64,000 nt of DNA, from contig NZ_SEWX01000008.1 of assembly GCF_004307455.1 (NCBI RefSeq), positions 372,001 to 436,000 on the forward strand, in the 5' to 3' direction. Every line of letters begins with the position of its first letter. The first letter of the stretch is position 1. The translations under genes were made by a program, and so were the position numbers. Below the pieces are notes generated by a model, which was given only the letters and a program-made list of their open reading frames with translations, was not told where the DNA came from and made no database searches. Shown here piece after piece: positions 9,624 to 18,659 of this stretch. This DNA comes from Aquirufa nivalisilvae. Lineage in GTDB: Bacteria; Bacteroidota; Bacteroidia; Cytophagales; Spirosomataceae.

Positions 9624-11030
9624 TTAAAACTGGAAGTAGATAAATTGTTTCAAACTAAATACTCCTAAAAAATAAATCGCTATCAATAAAAAACTAAACT
9701 GCCATACAAATGTGGCCGCACTGGCTAGTTTTAAAATCCTTTGTCGATACTCCCACCAACTTAAAGAGATAATTAATACCAAAGACAATATGATTTCATT
9801 CATGTTCATGGCGATTGCTAAACTATTCCCGCTGCCATGAATTAAGGTTTGGAAAAACTGTTCTACCTCCGTAAAATGCTTCAGCCTAAAAAAGACCCAA
9901 GCAAAAGTCACCAAGATGAATGTCAATAAACGATATAACCACTGTACCCAAGCCTGCTTTTGCGCCTCTGAGGCCAAACTTGGAAATACTCGGTTGATAC
10001 TTAAACCTATGACTTGAAAAATACCGTGTAATGCTCCCCAAATCACAAAATTCCAACTTGCACCATGCCATATCCCCGATAACACAAATACAACCATGAT
10101 ATTGAAATACCATTTTGGAACAGAAACACGGTTTCCCCCTAAGGTAAAATATACATAATCTTTAAACCAAGTAGAAAGCGAGATATGCCAGCGGCGCCAA
10201 AATTCAGGCAAGGATTTAGCAAAATATGGAGCGTTAAAATTATCCATTAGTTTAAAACCCATAACACGCGCCGCACCGATAGCCACATCCGAATATCCTG
10301 AAAAGTCACAGTAAATTTGAAAAGAATAAAAAACAGCTGCTAAAGCTAATGTTCCACTCGATTGATCCTGGAGGTGCTCATAAGTAGGGTCTACTAATAA
10401 AGCTAAACGATCAGCTATCACTACTTTCTTGAAAATACCTGCAGCCATTTGCAATAGCCCTGATTTTACTCGATTCCAATCCCAGCTATGTACTTCATAA
10501 AATTGGTGCAACAGATTTTGAGGGCGTTCAATTGGACCTGCCACTAATTGCGGGTAAAACATCACATATAAGCTGTAAATCCCAAAATTCCTCTCCGCTT
10601 TCTGATGTCCACGATATACCTCTATCGTATAGCTCATGGCTTGAAAGGTATGAAACGACAAACCTATGGGCAGAATCATTTCCAAAACAGGAAGCTGCAC
10701 GTGCGTCCCCAATTGCTCAGATAACCAAACAATATTTTGATCAATGAAATGATAGTATTTGAAAATTGCCAAAACTCCAATATTGGCCGCCAAACTTAAC
10801 GCTAAGAATAGCTTTTTCTGAACACCCTGAAAGCGTTCTAGGTATATTCCGGCAAAATAATCGATGATGATGGTGAAGCCCAGAATTCCCAAATACATGG
10901 GCACAAAAGCCATGTAAAAGTAACAGGAGGCTACTAAAAGAAGAAACCAACGAAACTTAGGATGTAATAAAAAATAAGCACTGGTTATAATTCCAAAGAA
11001 GACTAAAAACTGCAAGGAATTGAATACCAT
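9624..11030 (-). CDS. MBOAT family O-acyltransferase (AlgI-like)
   Basis: A 468-aa polytopic membrane protein with about 11-12 hydrophobic segments. The family signature is present: the motif FWRRWHISLSTWFKDYVYF, followed by LSGIWHGASWNFVIWGALHG with the conserved catalytic His. Length equals that of AlgI/DltB-type members. It is expected to pass an acyl group, usually acetyl, across the inner membrane to an extracytoplasmic acceptor. It begins an operon with the SGNH-like gene and lies 6 bases downstream of ileS, possibly in the same transcript. No polymer synthesis genes adjoin, so the decorated glycan must be made elsewhere. Confidence 0.88.
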   Translation of the reverse strand: MVFNSLQFLVFFGIITSAYFLLHPKFRWFLLLVASCYFYMAFVPMYLGILGFTIIIDYFAGIYLERFQGVQKKLFLALSLAANIGVLAIFKYYHFIDQNIVWLSEQLGTHVQLPVLEMILPIGLSFHTFQAMSYTIEVYRGHQKAERNFGIYSLYVMFYPQLVAGPIERPQNLLHQFYEVHSWDWNRVKSGLLQMAAGIFKKVVIADRLALLVDPTYEHLQDQSSGTLALAAVFYSFQIYCDFSGYSDVAIGAARVMGFKLMDNFNAPYFAKSLPEFWRRWHISLSTWFKDYVYFTLGGNRVSVPKWYFNIMVVFVLSGIWHGASWNFVIWGALHGIFQVIGLSINRVFPSLASEAQKQAWVQWLYRLLTFILVTFAWVFFRLKHFTEVEQFFQTLIHGSGNSLAIAMNMNEIILSLVLIISLSWWEYRQRILKLASAATFVWQFSFLLIAIYFLGVFSLKQFIYFQF

Positions 11031-11036
11031 AGCTTC

Positions 11037-14000
11037 TTATTTATGAACCGTCACCTTGACCGATAAAGTTGTATCATCCATGGAAATGTCGGATGCTTGA
11101 TCTATTGAATCTTTCCAATTGATGCTCAATGCCTGAACTTCCTGACAGATATAAGCACCAAATTCTTGAATACTTTCTTCCCAAGCAACATCCCCCTTCA
11201 ACACATCGATATTAATTTTATCTACCACATCAAATCCAGAATCCTTTCTAAGATTTTGAATTCGATTGACAAATTCACGAGCCATACCCTCTCTTACTAA
11301 TGAAGGACTCAATTGACTATCCAGAGCAATGGTTAGTCCAGATTCACTAGCCGTTAAATAGCCTGGCATATCCTCCGTTAAAATCTCTACATCGGCCAAT
11401 TCGATGGAGAAACTTCCTAGCAAAATTGTTCCTTGGGCTTCCAATGCTTGCAGATCTTCTGCAGTCATGGAACTAATCGCCTCGGCTACCGCCTTCATAT
11501 CTTTACCAAATTTAGGGCCCAATGCCTTGAAATTAGGTTTTACTTTTTTACTCAATACTCCAGCAGCATCGTCCAAATAATTGACTTGCTTCACATTGAC
11601 TTCTGATTTAATCAAATCTTCCACACGTCGAATTTGGTCACGAACCTGCTCTTGTAAAACAGGTACCAATACCTGTACCAAAGGCTGACGTACTTTTAAT
11701 TTATGTACTTTACGAATGGAGTGAACTAAAGAACAAATACGTTGGGCTAAGTCCATCGAGGCTTCCAAATCTGGATTTACCCAAGCAGGATTCACTTGGA
11801 CAAAATCAGTTAAATGTACTGATTCCTTATTACTTAAGTTCTTAAATAGCCAATCTCCGTAAAATGGCGCAATGGGTGACATCAATTGGGCCACTGTTTC
11901 TAAGCAAGTGTATAATGTTTGGTAAGCGGCTTGTTTATCAGGGTTTATTCCTTTCTCCGTTGACTCTGGATTCCAGAATCTTCTTCTTGATAAACGAACG
12001 TACCAGTTCGACAAATGGTCACACACAAAATCTTGAATAGCGCGTCCAGCCTTCGTAGGTTCATACGTGGCATAGGCATCATCTACTTCCTGAATCAAAT
12101 GCATTAATTTTGACAATACCCAACGATCTAATTCTGTTAAATTAGCATCCTCTAGTGGATTTTCCTTAGGGTCAAAACCGTCTAAATTAGCGTATAAAGC
12201 AAAGAAATTATACGTATTAGTTAAGGTGCCAAAAAACTTATTTCTCACCTCAGTAATACCTGCTAGATCAAATTTCAAGTTATCCCAAGGTTGAGCATTG
12301 GTAATCATATACCAACGTGTTGGATCAGCTCCATACTTTTTCAAGGTTTCAAATGGGTCAATGGCATTGCCCAATCGCTTGGACATTTTATTCCCATTTT
12401 TATCCAAGACTAAACCGGTAGAAACAACATTTTTAAAGGCCACAGATTCTTCCACCATGCTGGATATAGCATGTAAGGTGAAAAACCAACCACGAGTTTG
12501 ATCCACCCCCTCGGAAATAAAGTCAGCGGGGTAAGATTCCTTAAATACTTCTTGATTCTCAAATGGATAATGCCATTGAGCAAAAGGCATGGCTCCTGAA
12601 TCAAACCACACATCAATCAAATCCAATTCACGTGATAATACAGCCCCTGAAGCACTTAATAAATATACTTGATCCACAAATGGGCGATGAAGGTCAGCCG
12701 TACCAGCCTGTATGGCAGTTAAAAAATCTTGATTCCCTTTAGCTTGTTCGGCTGTTAATTTTCCTGAAGCTAAAGCCTTTTCCAATTCAGATGTCAATTG
12801 CTCCAAAGAACCAATACATATCTCTTCAGAACCATCTTCTGTTCTCCAAATCGGCAAAGGTGTCCCCCAATAGCGCGAACGAGATAAATTCCAATCCACC
12901 AAGTTCTCTAACCAATTACCAAAGCGACCTGTTCCTGTAGATTCAGGTTTCCATTGAATGGTTTGATTCAACGCAATCAATTTATCTTTTACAGCCGTAG
13001 TTTTGATAAACCAAGAATCTAATGGATAATATAGCACAGGCTTATCCGTTCTCCAGCAATGTGGATAAGGGTGGTCAAATTTCTGTACATTAAATGCCTT
13101 ATTTTCCGTTTTCAACTGAATGGCAATGCGCTCATCCACCGACAAATACTTATCTCTTCCTTGTTTGATTCTTGCCTGTTCCTTCTCATCATCTGACAAG
13201 TAAGCTTCCTTTACAGGCTCCAATGCATAATCACTCACTTCTTGAACAAATTGACCCTGACGATTGACCAAAGGTACTTCTTTACCATTGGCATCAAGGA
13301 CCATGATGGCAGGAATGCCATTTTGCTGGGCTACTCGGAAGTCATCCGCTCCAAAAGTTGGAGCCGTATGTACAATTCCTGTTCCATCTTCGGTTGTTAC
13401 GAAATCTCCTAATATAACTCGAAATGCCGGTGTAGCAGGTTGCACATAGGGCATTAATTGTTCGTATTCAATTCCTTCCAAATCCGAACCTTTACATTCT
13501 CCTACAATTTGATAAGGAATGGCTTGAGGTTTTTTATCAGCAACTACATAAGCATCAAAATCTCCATTTTCTGCGGTGGCAGTAAAATAGTTCTTTACTA
13601 AATCCTTAGCCAGTACTACATGTACAGGAAGAAATGTATATGGATTAAATGTCTTAACTACAACATAAGTAATTCCTTTCCCTGCTGTTAAGGCTGAGTT
13701 GGATGGCAAAGTCCAAGGAGTAGTAGTCCATGCCAATAAATAGACAGGATTCCCTTGACTCAATTCAAACAAAAATTGAGATTTTTCGTTTTTAATGGCC
13801 TTAAACTGAGCCGTTAAAGAAGTGTCTTTCACATCACGGTAGCAACCAGGTTGATTCAATTCATGAGAAGACAAACCTGTACCTGCAGCAGGCGAATAAG
13901 GCTGAATCGTATATCCTTTATATAACAATCCTTTGTCGTAAAGGCGCTTCAATAAATTCCAGACACTCTCAATATAAGGTGTTTGATAGGTTACATAAGG

Positions 14001-14438
14001 GTTTTCTAAATCAACCCAATATCCCATCTTTTCAGTCAAATCATTCCATTGTCCCGTGAATTTCATGACCGTTTCACGGCACTTTTGGTTGTATTCTTCT
14101 ACACTGATTTTCTTACCTATATCTTCTTTGGTAATGCCCAACTCTTTCTCTACTTGCAATTCCACCGGCAAACCATGCGTATCCCAGCCTCCTTTGCGTT
14201 TTACTTGTTTCCCTTTAAGTGTTTGGTATCGACAAAAAATATCTTTGATGGCGCGCGCCATGACATGGTGAATCCCAGGAGTACCATTTGCTGAAGGCGG
14301 ACCTTCGTAAAAAGTAAAGCTCGGATGACCAGCACGTGTGGAAATCGATTTCTCAAAAATCTGTTCTTGATTCCAGAAATTTAAAATTTCATCGGCAACT
14401 TGCGCGTAATCTAAATTTTTGTATTCCTTGAATTTCAC
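11037..14438 (-). CDS. ileS: Isoleucyl-tRNA synthetase, type 2, with GxHH signature
   Basis: Class I synthetase that charges tRNA-Ile. I place the start at the GTG at 14438 (1133 aa, beginning KFKEYKNLDY, as in relatives); the upstream TTG at 14483 lies within a perfect -7 promoter box and so is unlikely. The catalytic signature reads PPSANGTPGIHHVMARAIKD: aligned without gaps to bacterial type 1 enzymes (PPYANGSIHIGH...), HIGH is replaced by G-I-H-H (residues 55-58). The second signature KMSKR is at 684-688. CP1 editing, tRNA-anticodon and extended C-terminal domains fill the usual eukaryote-like type 2 length. Type 2 enzymes are known for low sensitivity to mupirocin. Confidence 0.96.
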   Translation of the reverse strand: MKFKEYKNLDYAQVADEILNFWNQEQIFEKSISTRAGHPSFTFYEGPPSANGTPGIHHVMARAIKDIFCRYQTLKGKQVKRKGGWDTHGLPVELQVEKELGITKEDIGKKISVEEYNQKCRETVMKFTGQWNDLTEKMGYWVDLENPYVTYQTPYIESVWNLLKRLYDKGLLYKGYTIQPYSPAAGTGLSSHELNQPGCYRDVKDTSLTAQFKAIKNEKSQFLFELSQGNPVYLLAWTTTPWTLPSNSALTAGKGITYVVVKTFNPYTFLPVHVVLAKDLVKNYFTATAENGDFDAYVVADKKPQAIPYQIVGECKGSDLEGIEYEQLMPYVQPATPAFRVILGDFVTTEDGTGIVHTAPTFGADDFRVAQQNGIPAIMVLDANGKEVPLVNRQGQFVQEVSDYALEPVKEAYLSDDEKEQARIKQGRDKYLSVDERIAIQLKTENKAFNVQKFDHPYPHCWRTDKPVLYYPLDSWFIKTTAVKDKLIALNQTIQWKPESTGTGRFGNWLENLVDWNLSRSRYWGTPLPIWRTEDGSEEICIGSLEQLTSELEKALASGKLTAEQAKGNQDFLTAIQAGTADLHRPFVDQVYLLSASGAVLSRELDLIDVWFDSGAMPFAQWHYPFENQEVFKESYPADFISEGVDQTRGWFFTLHAISSMVEESVAFKNVVSTGLVLDKNGNKMSKRLGNAIDPFETLKKYGADPTRWYMITNAQPWDNLKFDLAGITEVRNKFFGTLTNTYNFFALYANLDGFDPKENPLEDANLTELDRWVLSKLMHLIQEVDDAYATYEPTKAGRAIQDFVCDHLSNWYVRLSRRRFWNPESTEKGINPDKQAAYQTLYTCLETVAQLMSPIAPFYGDWLFKNLSNKESVHLTDFVQVNPAWVNPDLEASMDLAQRICSLVHSIRKVHKLKVRQPLVQVLVPVLQEQVRDQIRRVEDLIKSEVNVKQVNYLDDAAGVLSKKVKPNFKALGPKFGKDMKAVAEAISSMTAEDLQALEAQGTILLGSFSIELADVEILTEDMPGYLTASESGLTIALDSQLSPSLVREGMAREFVNRIQNLRKDSGFDVVDKINIDVLKGDVAWEESIQEFGAYICQEVQALSINWKDSIDQASDISMDDTTLSVKVTVHK

Positions 14439-14480
14439 GTATAAAGGGGATTTAATAGTATATGCTAGGCAAAATTGAGG

Positions 14481-14488
14481 CAAAAATA
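14481..14488 (-). promoter_or_regulatory. -7 promoter element for ileS
   Basis: The minus strand carries TATTTTTG, a perfect TAnnTTTG match. Transcription would start near 14474, leaving about 36 bases before the GTG start at 14438 and excluding the upstream TTG as start codon. No good -33 element was confirmed. Confidence 0.45.
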
Positions 14489-14612
14489 GTAAAATTTGGG
14501 CTGAAATCGTAATATCATCTTCATCTCAAGTCAATTAATCCTATTTAGTTCAACGGATTAATTTCTTTTGATTTTACGCCATTAAAATCCTAATTTGATT
14601 CATCTTCGAACT

Positions 14613-15194
14613 ATGAAAAAGAGTGAAATAAGAAATAAGCATCTTGCCCTTCGTAAAACCTGGACAAAGGAAGAATGGGATCTACGTAATTCCCTCATGC
14701 AAGATAACTTATATACCTACCTTAGTAACCTTCCAAAAGGCGCCTTGGTGCTCAGTTTTCAATCCATTCTAAGTAAGAGAGAAGTGGATACAAAAACCAT
14801 CCATGACACCCTACTTCTTCCTCCTTTTAAATTTCAATTGGCTTTCCCTAGAGTCGAGGGTGAAGGGAAGATGTCGGCCTATATAGTGAATGAGAAAACC
14901 TCTTGGATTACTTCAAATTGGGGCATTCAAGAACCCGATCCAGATACTTCAGAAAAAATAGAACCTGCGGAAATCCATGTCGTACTTGTCCCATTGATTG
15001 GATTTGATTTACAAGGCCATCGAGTAGGTTTTGGTAAGGGTTTTTATGATCGTTTCTTATCAAAATGCCAGCCAGCTTGTTTAAAAATTGGACTGAGCTT
15101 AGAGAGTCCAGTTAAGCAGATTGATGACCTTCATGCATTTGATATTCCCTTGGATGTTATAATCAGTTCAGAAGGACTTTATACCTTTCATTGA
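14613..15194 (+). CDS. 5-formyltetrahydrofolate cyclo-ligase
   Basis: A 193-aa cytosolic enzyme that converts 5-formyl-THF to 5,10-methenyl-THF using ATP. The start at 14613 gives the typical opening MKKSEIRNKHLALRK, in which basic residues bind substrate phosphate. The family signature near the C-terminus is clear: LVPLIGFDLQGHRVGFGKGF followed by YDR, the ATP-binding loop. A reading frame six codons longer exists but adds nothing conserved. It is divergent from ileS and followed by an unrelated exported protein. Confidence 0.93.
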   Translation: MKKSEIRNKHLALRKTWTKEEWDLRNSLMQDNLYTYLSNLPKGALVLSFQSILSKREVDTKTIHDTLLLPPFKFQLAFPRVEGEGKMSAYIVNEKTSWITSNWGIQEPDPDTSEKIEPAEIHVVLVPLIGFDLQGHRVGFGKGFYDRFLSKCQPACLKIGLSLESPVKQIDDLHAFDIPLDVIISSEGLYTFH

Positions 15195-15234
15195 ATTAGT
15201 CCAAAAAATCCTTTCTAGTTCAAGATATAAGCCC

Positions 15235-15242
15235 TAATTTTG
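15235..15242 (+). promoter_or_regulatory. -7 promoter element upstream of the hypothetical protein and asd
   Basis: TAATTTTG is a perfect TAnnTTTG match. It contains the TTG that would otherwise be read as the start of the next gene, which argues for a start further downstream. No clear -33 partner. Confidence 0.4.
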
Positions 15243-15263
15243 CGTTTCCTTAAACATTTTTCT

Positions 15264-15770
15264 GTGAAAATCAGGCTATTAATGTTGGTTTCCATATGCT
15301 TCATGTCCCTACGTTTATTGGGCCAAGAAGAAGTTAAAACTAAATTATACCCCATTGAGCAGATTGAAGGAGGTTGGAGTAAAAAGTTCTCCTACAAAAG
15401 GCAAATTATAGAAAGCCCATTGGCCTTACAGATTCCATTATTGGAAGCAAAAGATTCGGAAGTAAGCTATGAATTTTTGACTTATAAACGTCAGAAAAAA
15501 AGTGCAGAAATCATTTCGGCTTTTACCACGGGATTTTCTGTTTATACTTTTTTGAGTAAAGGACAGGTATCTGATGGCTTTTATTGGACAGTTGTAGGAA
15601 GTGCTGCCGTATTGAATTTATACTTAGGTACGGTGAGTATTAAGCATTTCAAAAAAGCTTTGAAACGCTACAATGAATTAGCGCAAACAGATAGTAAAAT
15701 CAGTTTGCAAATCAATTCCCATGGGAGCTCTGGAGCTTCTTTGGGACTGGCATGGAATTATCAATTTTAA
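15264..15770 (+). CDS. Hypothetical membrane-associated exported protein
   Basis: About 168 aa if started at the GTG at 15264; the ATG at 15282 is another candidate, while the TTG at 15240 sits in a promoter box. A hydrophobic N-terminus (LLMLVSICFMSLRLLGQ) acts as signal peptide. A second hydrophobic stretch follows in the middle (GFYWTVVGSAAVLNLYLGTV). The rest is polar with no motif I recognise. It ends 10 bases before asd and is likely cotranscribed, but nothing ties it to amino-acid synthesis. Function unknown. Confidence 0.6.
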   Translation: MKIRLLMLVSICFMSLRLLGQEEVKTKLYPIEQIEGGWSKKFSYKRQIIESPLALQIPLLEAKDSEVSYEFLTYKRQKKSAEIISAFTTGFSVYTFLSKGQVSDGFYWTVVGSAAVLNLYLGTVSIKHFKKALKRYNELAQTDSKISLQINSHGSSGASLGLAWNYQF

Positions 15771-15780
15771 CGATTATACA

Positions 15781-16773
15781 ATGAAAGTTGCAGTAGTGGG
15801 CGCCACAGGTTTAGTTGGCGGCGAAATCTTGAAAGTATTAGCGGAAAGAAATTTCCCAGTTAGCGAATTAATTCCCGTAGCTTCGGAACGCTCAATTGGT
15901 AAAAAAGTTAGTTTTAAAGGCAAAGAGTATGATGTAGTAGGTTATGACACGGCTATTGCCATGAAACCGAATGTAGCAATTTTCTCTGCAGGAGGAGGAA
16001 CATCCCTAGCTATCGCTCCTAAATTTGCTGAAGCTGGTATTACTGTGGTAGATAATTCTTCTGCTTGGAGAATGGATCCCACCAAGAAATTAGTTGTTCC
16101 GGAAATCAATGCCTCTACATTGACTCCAGAAGACAAAATTATTGCCAATCCTAATTGCTCCACCATACAAATGGTGGTGGTTATGAATCCATTGCACAAA
16201 AAATATAAAATTAAACGTGTGGTGGTATCAACTTACCAATCTGTTACTGGTACTGGTAAAGCTGCAGTGGACCAATTATTCAATGAGCGTGCTGGTAAAA
16301 CAGAATATGACAAAGTTTATCCACATAAAATAGACTTAAACGTGTTGCCACATATTGATGTGTTTTTGGATAATGGCTACACCAAAGAAGAGATGAAAAT
16401 GGTCAATGAGACCAAAAAAATCATGATGGATGATTCCATTCAGGTTACGGCTACAACAGTACGTATCCCTACGATTGGTGGTCACTCGGAAGCAGTTAAT
16501 ATTGAATTCGAAAATGATTTTGATTTAGAAGAAGTAAGAAATTTATTGGCTCAAGAAGAGGGAGTGATTGTTCAAGATGATCCAAAGAACTTCTTATATC
16601 CAATGCCTATCACGGCTCATGGAAAAGATGAGGTATTTGTAGGGCGTATTCGTCGAGATGAAACTCAGCCTAATACCTTAAATCTGTGGATTGTAGCCGA
16701 CAATTTAAGAAAAGGGGCTGCTACCAATGCCGTACAGATTGCGGAATATTTGGCCAAGCATCAATTAATTTAA
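15781..16773 (+). CDS. asd: Aspartate-semialdehyde dehydrogenase
   Basis: A 330-aa NADP-dependent enzyme that reduces aspartyl phosphate to aspartate semialdehyde, the branch point for lysine/diaminopimelate, threonine and methionine. The start at 15781 gives [20 protein letters not shown], the Rossmann GxxGxxG loop. The catalytic Cys is C126 in ANPNCSTIQ, and the active-site His is in the IGGHSEAVN motif. Length fits the bacterial family. It is followed by a strong terminator just before pdxJ. Diaminopimelate links it to cell-wall synthesis. Confidence 0.96.
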   Translation: MKVAVVGATGLVGGEILKVLAERNFPVSELIPVASERSIGKKVSFKGKEYDVVGYDTAIAMKPNVAIFSAGGGTSLAIAPKFAEAGITVVDNSSAWRMDPTKKLVVPEINASTLTPEDKIIANPNCSTIQMVVVMNPLHKKYKIKRVVVSTYQSVTGTGKAAVDQLFNERAGKTEYDKVYPHKIDLNVLPHIDVFLDNGYTKEEMKMVNETKKIMMDDSIQVTATTVRIPTIGGHSEAVNIEFENDFDLEEVRNLLAQEEGVIVQDDPKNFLYPMPITAHGKDEVFVGRIRRDETQPNTLNLWIVADNLRKGAATNAVQIAEYLAKHQLI

Positions 16774-16779
16774 AAAAAC

Positions 16780-16802
16780 GGCCGGTTTATCCGGCCTTTT
16801 TT
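16780..16802 (+). terminator. Rho-independent terminator after asd
   Basis: GGCCGG (16780-16785) pairs with CCGGCC (16791-16796) around a TTTAT loop, followed by six T. It overlaps the leader of pdxJ, whose ATG is at 16808, so pdxJ either has a promoter inside this stem region or depends on read-through. Confidence 0.85.
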
Positions 16803-16807
16803 ATGAT

Positions 16808-17524
16808 ATGACAAGACTCAGCGTAAATATTAATAAAATAGCTACCCTTAGAAATTCTCGTGGGGGAAATAATCCAGATTTGATTCAAGTAGCTTTAGAC
16901 TGCGAACGATTTGGAGCAGAAGGAATTACCGTGCATCCTAGACCCGATGAAAGGCACATTCGATATTCTGATGTTTATGCCTTAAAGAAAGTTATCCAAA
17001 CGGAATTCAATATTGAAGGTAACCCATTGGAAGAGAAGTTTGTGGAATTAGTATTAGATGTAAAGCCTGAACAAGTTACCTTAGTACCCGATGCACTAGG
17101 TCAAATTACATCCAACCATGGCTGGGATACGATAAAACATCAAGATTTATTGATTCGATTAATTGCCACTTTCAAAGCGGCTGGTATTCGAACATCCATA
17201 TTTGTAGATCCGATCTTAGAAATGGTAGAGGCAGCTAAATCTACTGGTGCTGATCGAATTGAATTATATACGGAACCTTTTGCAGAAGAATTCCCTAATG
17301 ACCCTACTCATTCGGTTGCCGCCTATCGAAAAGCAGCTTTTCGTGCTCATCAAATAGGCCTAGGAGTTAATGCAGGTCATGATTTAAGTTTGGAAAATTT
17401 AGCTTTTTTTAATGCGAATGTTCAACCGTTGGATGAAGTATCAATTGGGCATGCCTTGATATGTGACGCATTATATTATGGATTAGAAAACACCATTCAG
17501 CTGTATAAAAGGCAATTGATTTAG
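16808..17524 (+). CDS. pdxJ: Pyridoxine 5'-phosphate synthase
   Basis: A 238-aa TIM-barrel enzyme that condenses 1-deoxyxylulose 5-phosphate with 3-amino-2-oxopropyl phosphate in vitamin B6 synthesis. It starts [20 protein letters not shown] and has the family motifs [16 protein letters not shown] (active-site HPR and substrate Arg), VTLVPD and [14 protein letters not shown]. Length is as usual. It lies directly after the asd terminator; no other B6 gene is nearby. Confidence 0.96.
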   Translation: MTRLSVNINKIATLRNSRGGNNPDLIQVALDCERFGAEGITVHPRPDERHIRYSDVYALKKVIQTEFNIEGNPLEEKFVELVLDVKPEQVTLVPDALGQITSNHGWDTIKHQDLLIRLIATFKAAGIRTSIFVDPILEMVEAAKSTGADRIELYTEPFAEEFPNDPTHSVAAYRKAAFRAHQIGLGVNAGHDLSLENLAFFNANVQPLDEVSIGHALICDALYYGLENTIQLYKRQLI

Positions 17525-17848
17525 GATATTTCTGTTATTTAAAGCGTCCCTTAAACAACAAAAACATCCAACAAAATGATTGAACCCAAAAAATTCATCA
17601 TTCTAGATTAAAAGCGGTTAGGCATTCGAAAGAACACCTAGCTAATCATCAGCTAATCAGCCTTTGCTGATTTCCTGTTCCTTGTAATGCAAAATTGGGG
17701 ATATTTAAAACAAATCATCTTGCGATAAATCAAGAAATAAAATTGCTGCGCATCAACTTCTCAAAAAAAATAAAAACAAATAATTCATTATCAACACATT
17801 AATTCAAACAACCTATTGAATAATTTATCAGAAATTAGATAATAAAAA
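17525..17848. other. Intergenic region between pdxJ and the repeat protein
   Basis: This A/T-rich stretch contains no ORF I can support. One small hairpin, AATCAGC (17655-17661) with GCTGATT (17666-17672), is followed by a moderately pyrimidine-rich run and could end the pdxJ transcript. No riboswitch or known small RNA was recognised. Confidence 0.4.
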
Positions 17849-17876
17849 AGGGGCAATCTTTCGATTGCCCCTTTTA
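17846..17876 (-). terminator. Bidirectional terminator for the two-repeat protein
   Basis: GGGGCAATC (17850-17858) pairs with GATTGCCCC (17863-17871), flanked by A-run and T-run that extend the stem and give U-tracts in both directions. It lies 18 bases past the minus-strand stop codon. Confidence 0.85.
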
Positions 17877-17894
17877 ACGAATAATACGTTTCTG

Positions 17895-18509
17895 TTAATC
17901 TCTTTGGCCTGTCAAAACTACAGCACCACCAGCTACAGACAATTTAATTGCAGCTACTTTTCCATCTGTTCTAGAGAAAATAATATCTGCATCGTATCCT
18001 TGAATAGTTGCTGTGTAAACATCAGCATCTTTAGATGGCTTTAATTCAGCTGGCTCAGCACTACCAGCATCAGAAGTTAAGAAAAGCTTGCCTTCTTTAG
18101 TGGCAATTAAAATTTTCTTTACATATTCATTCTCTGCCATTTTAAATGACCCAGCATATTCATCTGTAGCTGACTTGGCAGCTTCCTTTTGACCCGCTAA
18201 AACTTGTCCTTGAGCATCAATTTTAATCACACTCACTTGACCGTTTACTCGTTCAAAAGTGATGGTTGCGCCCATACTTTCCATGATAAATTCATCTGCT
18301 TTCTTACCAGCAGCTAGTTCTGTATCTGGGAAACCCTCTGCAGACATCACTAATTTTCCATCTTTGGGAGTCAATTTAACTGACTTCACGTAAGGATTAT
18401 CTTGTAATTTATAATTACCAGCATAATCTGTTACAGCTGTCTGCGCATTAGCCGTAAAAGCAAAAAATGCCAATGATAGTCCAATGGCAATATTTCTAAA
18501 TTTTTTCAT
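17895..18509 (-). CDS. Exported protein with two tandem beta repeats (DUF3471-like)
   Basis: A 204-aa protein with a signal peptide (IAIGLSLAFFAFTANAQ). The mature part holds two homologous units of about 85-90 residues: the first begins TDYAGNYKLQDNPYVKSVKL, the second TDEYAGSFKMAENEYVKKIL. Each continues with a KEGKLxL strand, an ADxx...M/A-x-I-x-F line and a GQVSVIK/GKVAAIK ending. This resembles the small beta-barrel found at the end of some beta-lactamase-like proteins (DUF3471). It stands alone between a terminator and its own promoter. Function unknown; a periplasmic binding module is a guess. Confidence 0.7.
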   Translation of the reverse strand: MKKFRNIAIGLSLAFFAFTANAQTAVTDYAGNYKLQDNPYVKSVKLTPKDGKLVMSAEGFPDTELAAGKKADEFIMESMGATITFERVNGQVSVIKIDAQGQVLAGQKEAAKSATDEYAGSFKMAENEYVKKILIATKEGKLFLTSDAGSAEPAELKPSKDADVYTATIQGYDADIIFSRTDGKVAAIKLSVAGGAVVLTGQRD

Positions 18510-18534
18510 TGGGTGTTAATTTTGGTTTGTTTGA

Positions 18535-18542
18535 CAAATCTA
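18535..18542 (-). promoter_or_regulatory. -7 element for the two-repeat protein
   Basis: TAGATTTG on the minus strand is a perfect TAnnTTTG. A start of transcription near 18528 gives a leader of about 19 bases. A perfect 14-base palindrome (18569-18582) lies just upstream. Confidence 0.5.
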
Positions 18543-18568
18543 ATAAAAAAATGATGCTTGCATAACTC

Positions 18569-18582
18569 TTTCAAGCTTGAAA
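18569..18582. repeat. Perfect 14-base palindrome between divergent promoters
   Basis: TTTCAAGCTTGAAA is fully self-complementary and lies between the -7 boxes of the divergent repeat-protein gene and ECF sigma gene. The form suits a dimeric repressor or activator site, but no regulator is identified and chance occurrence in A/T-rich DNA is possible. Confidence 0.35.
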
Positions 18583-18630
18583 TGACAAAAAAAAATATTA
18601 AAAATTTTATATCAATTATGAATAAGCATT

Positions 18631-18659
18631 TTGATTTATAAAAGTTTTATTTACTTTTG
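18631..18659 (+). promoter_or_regulatory. Promoter for the second ECF sigma gene
   Basis: TTG (18631-18633, within TTTTG) and a perfect TACTTTTG (18652-18659) are 18 bases apart, a good fit to the Bacteroidota housekeeping promoter. The leader to the ATG at 18738 would be about 70 bases. Confidence 0.55.
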
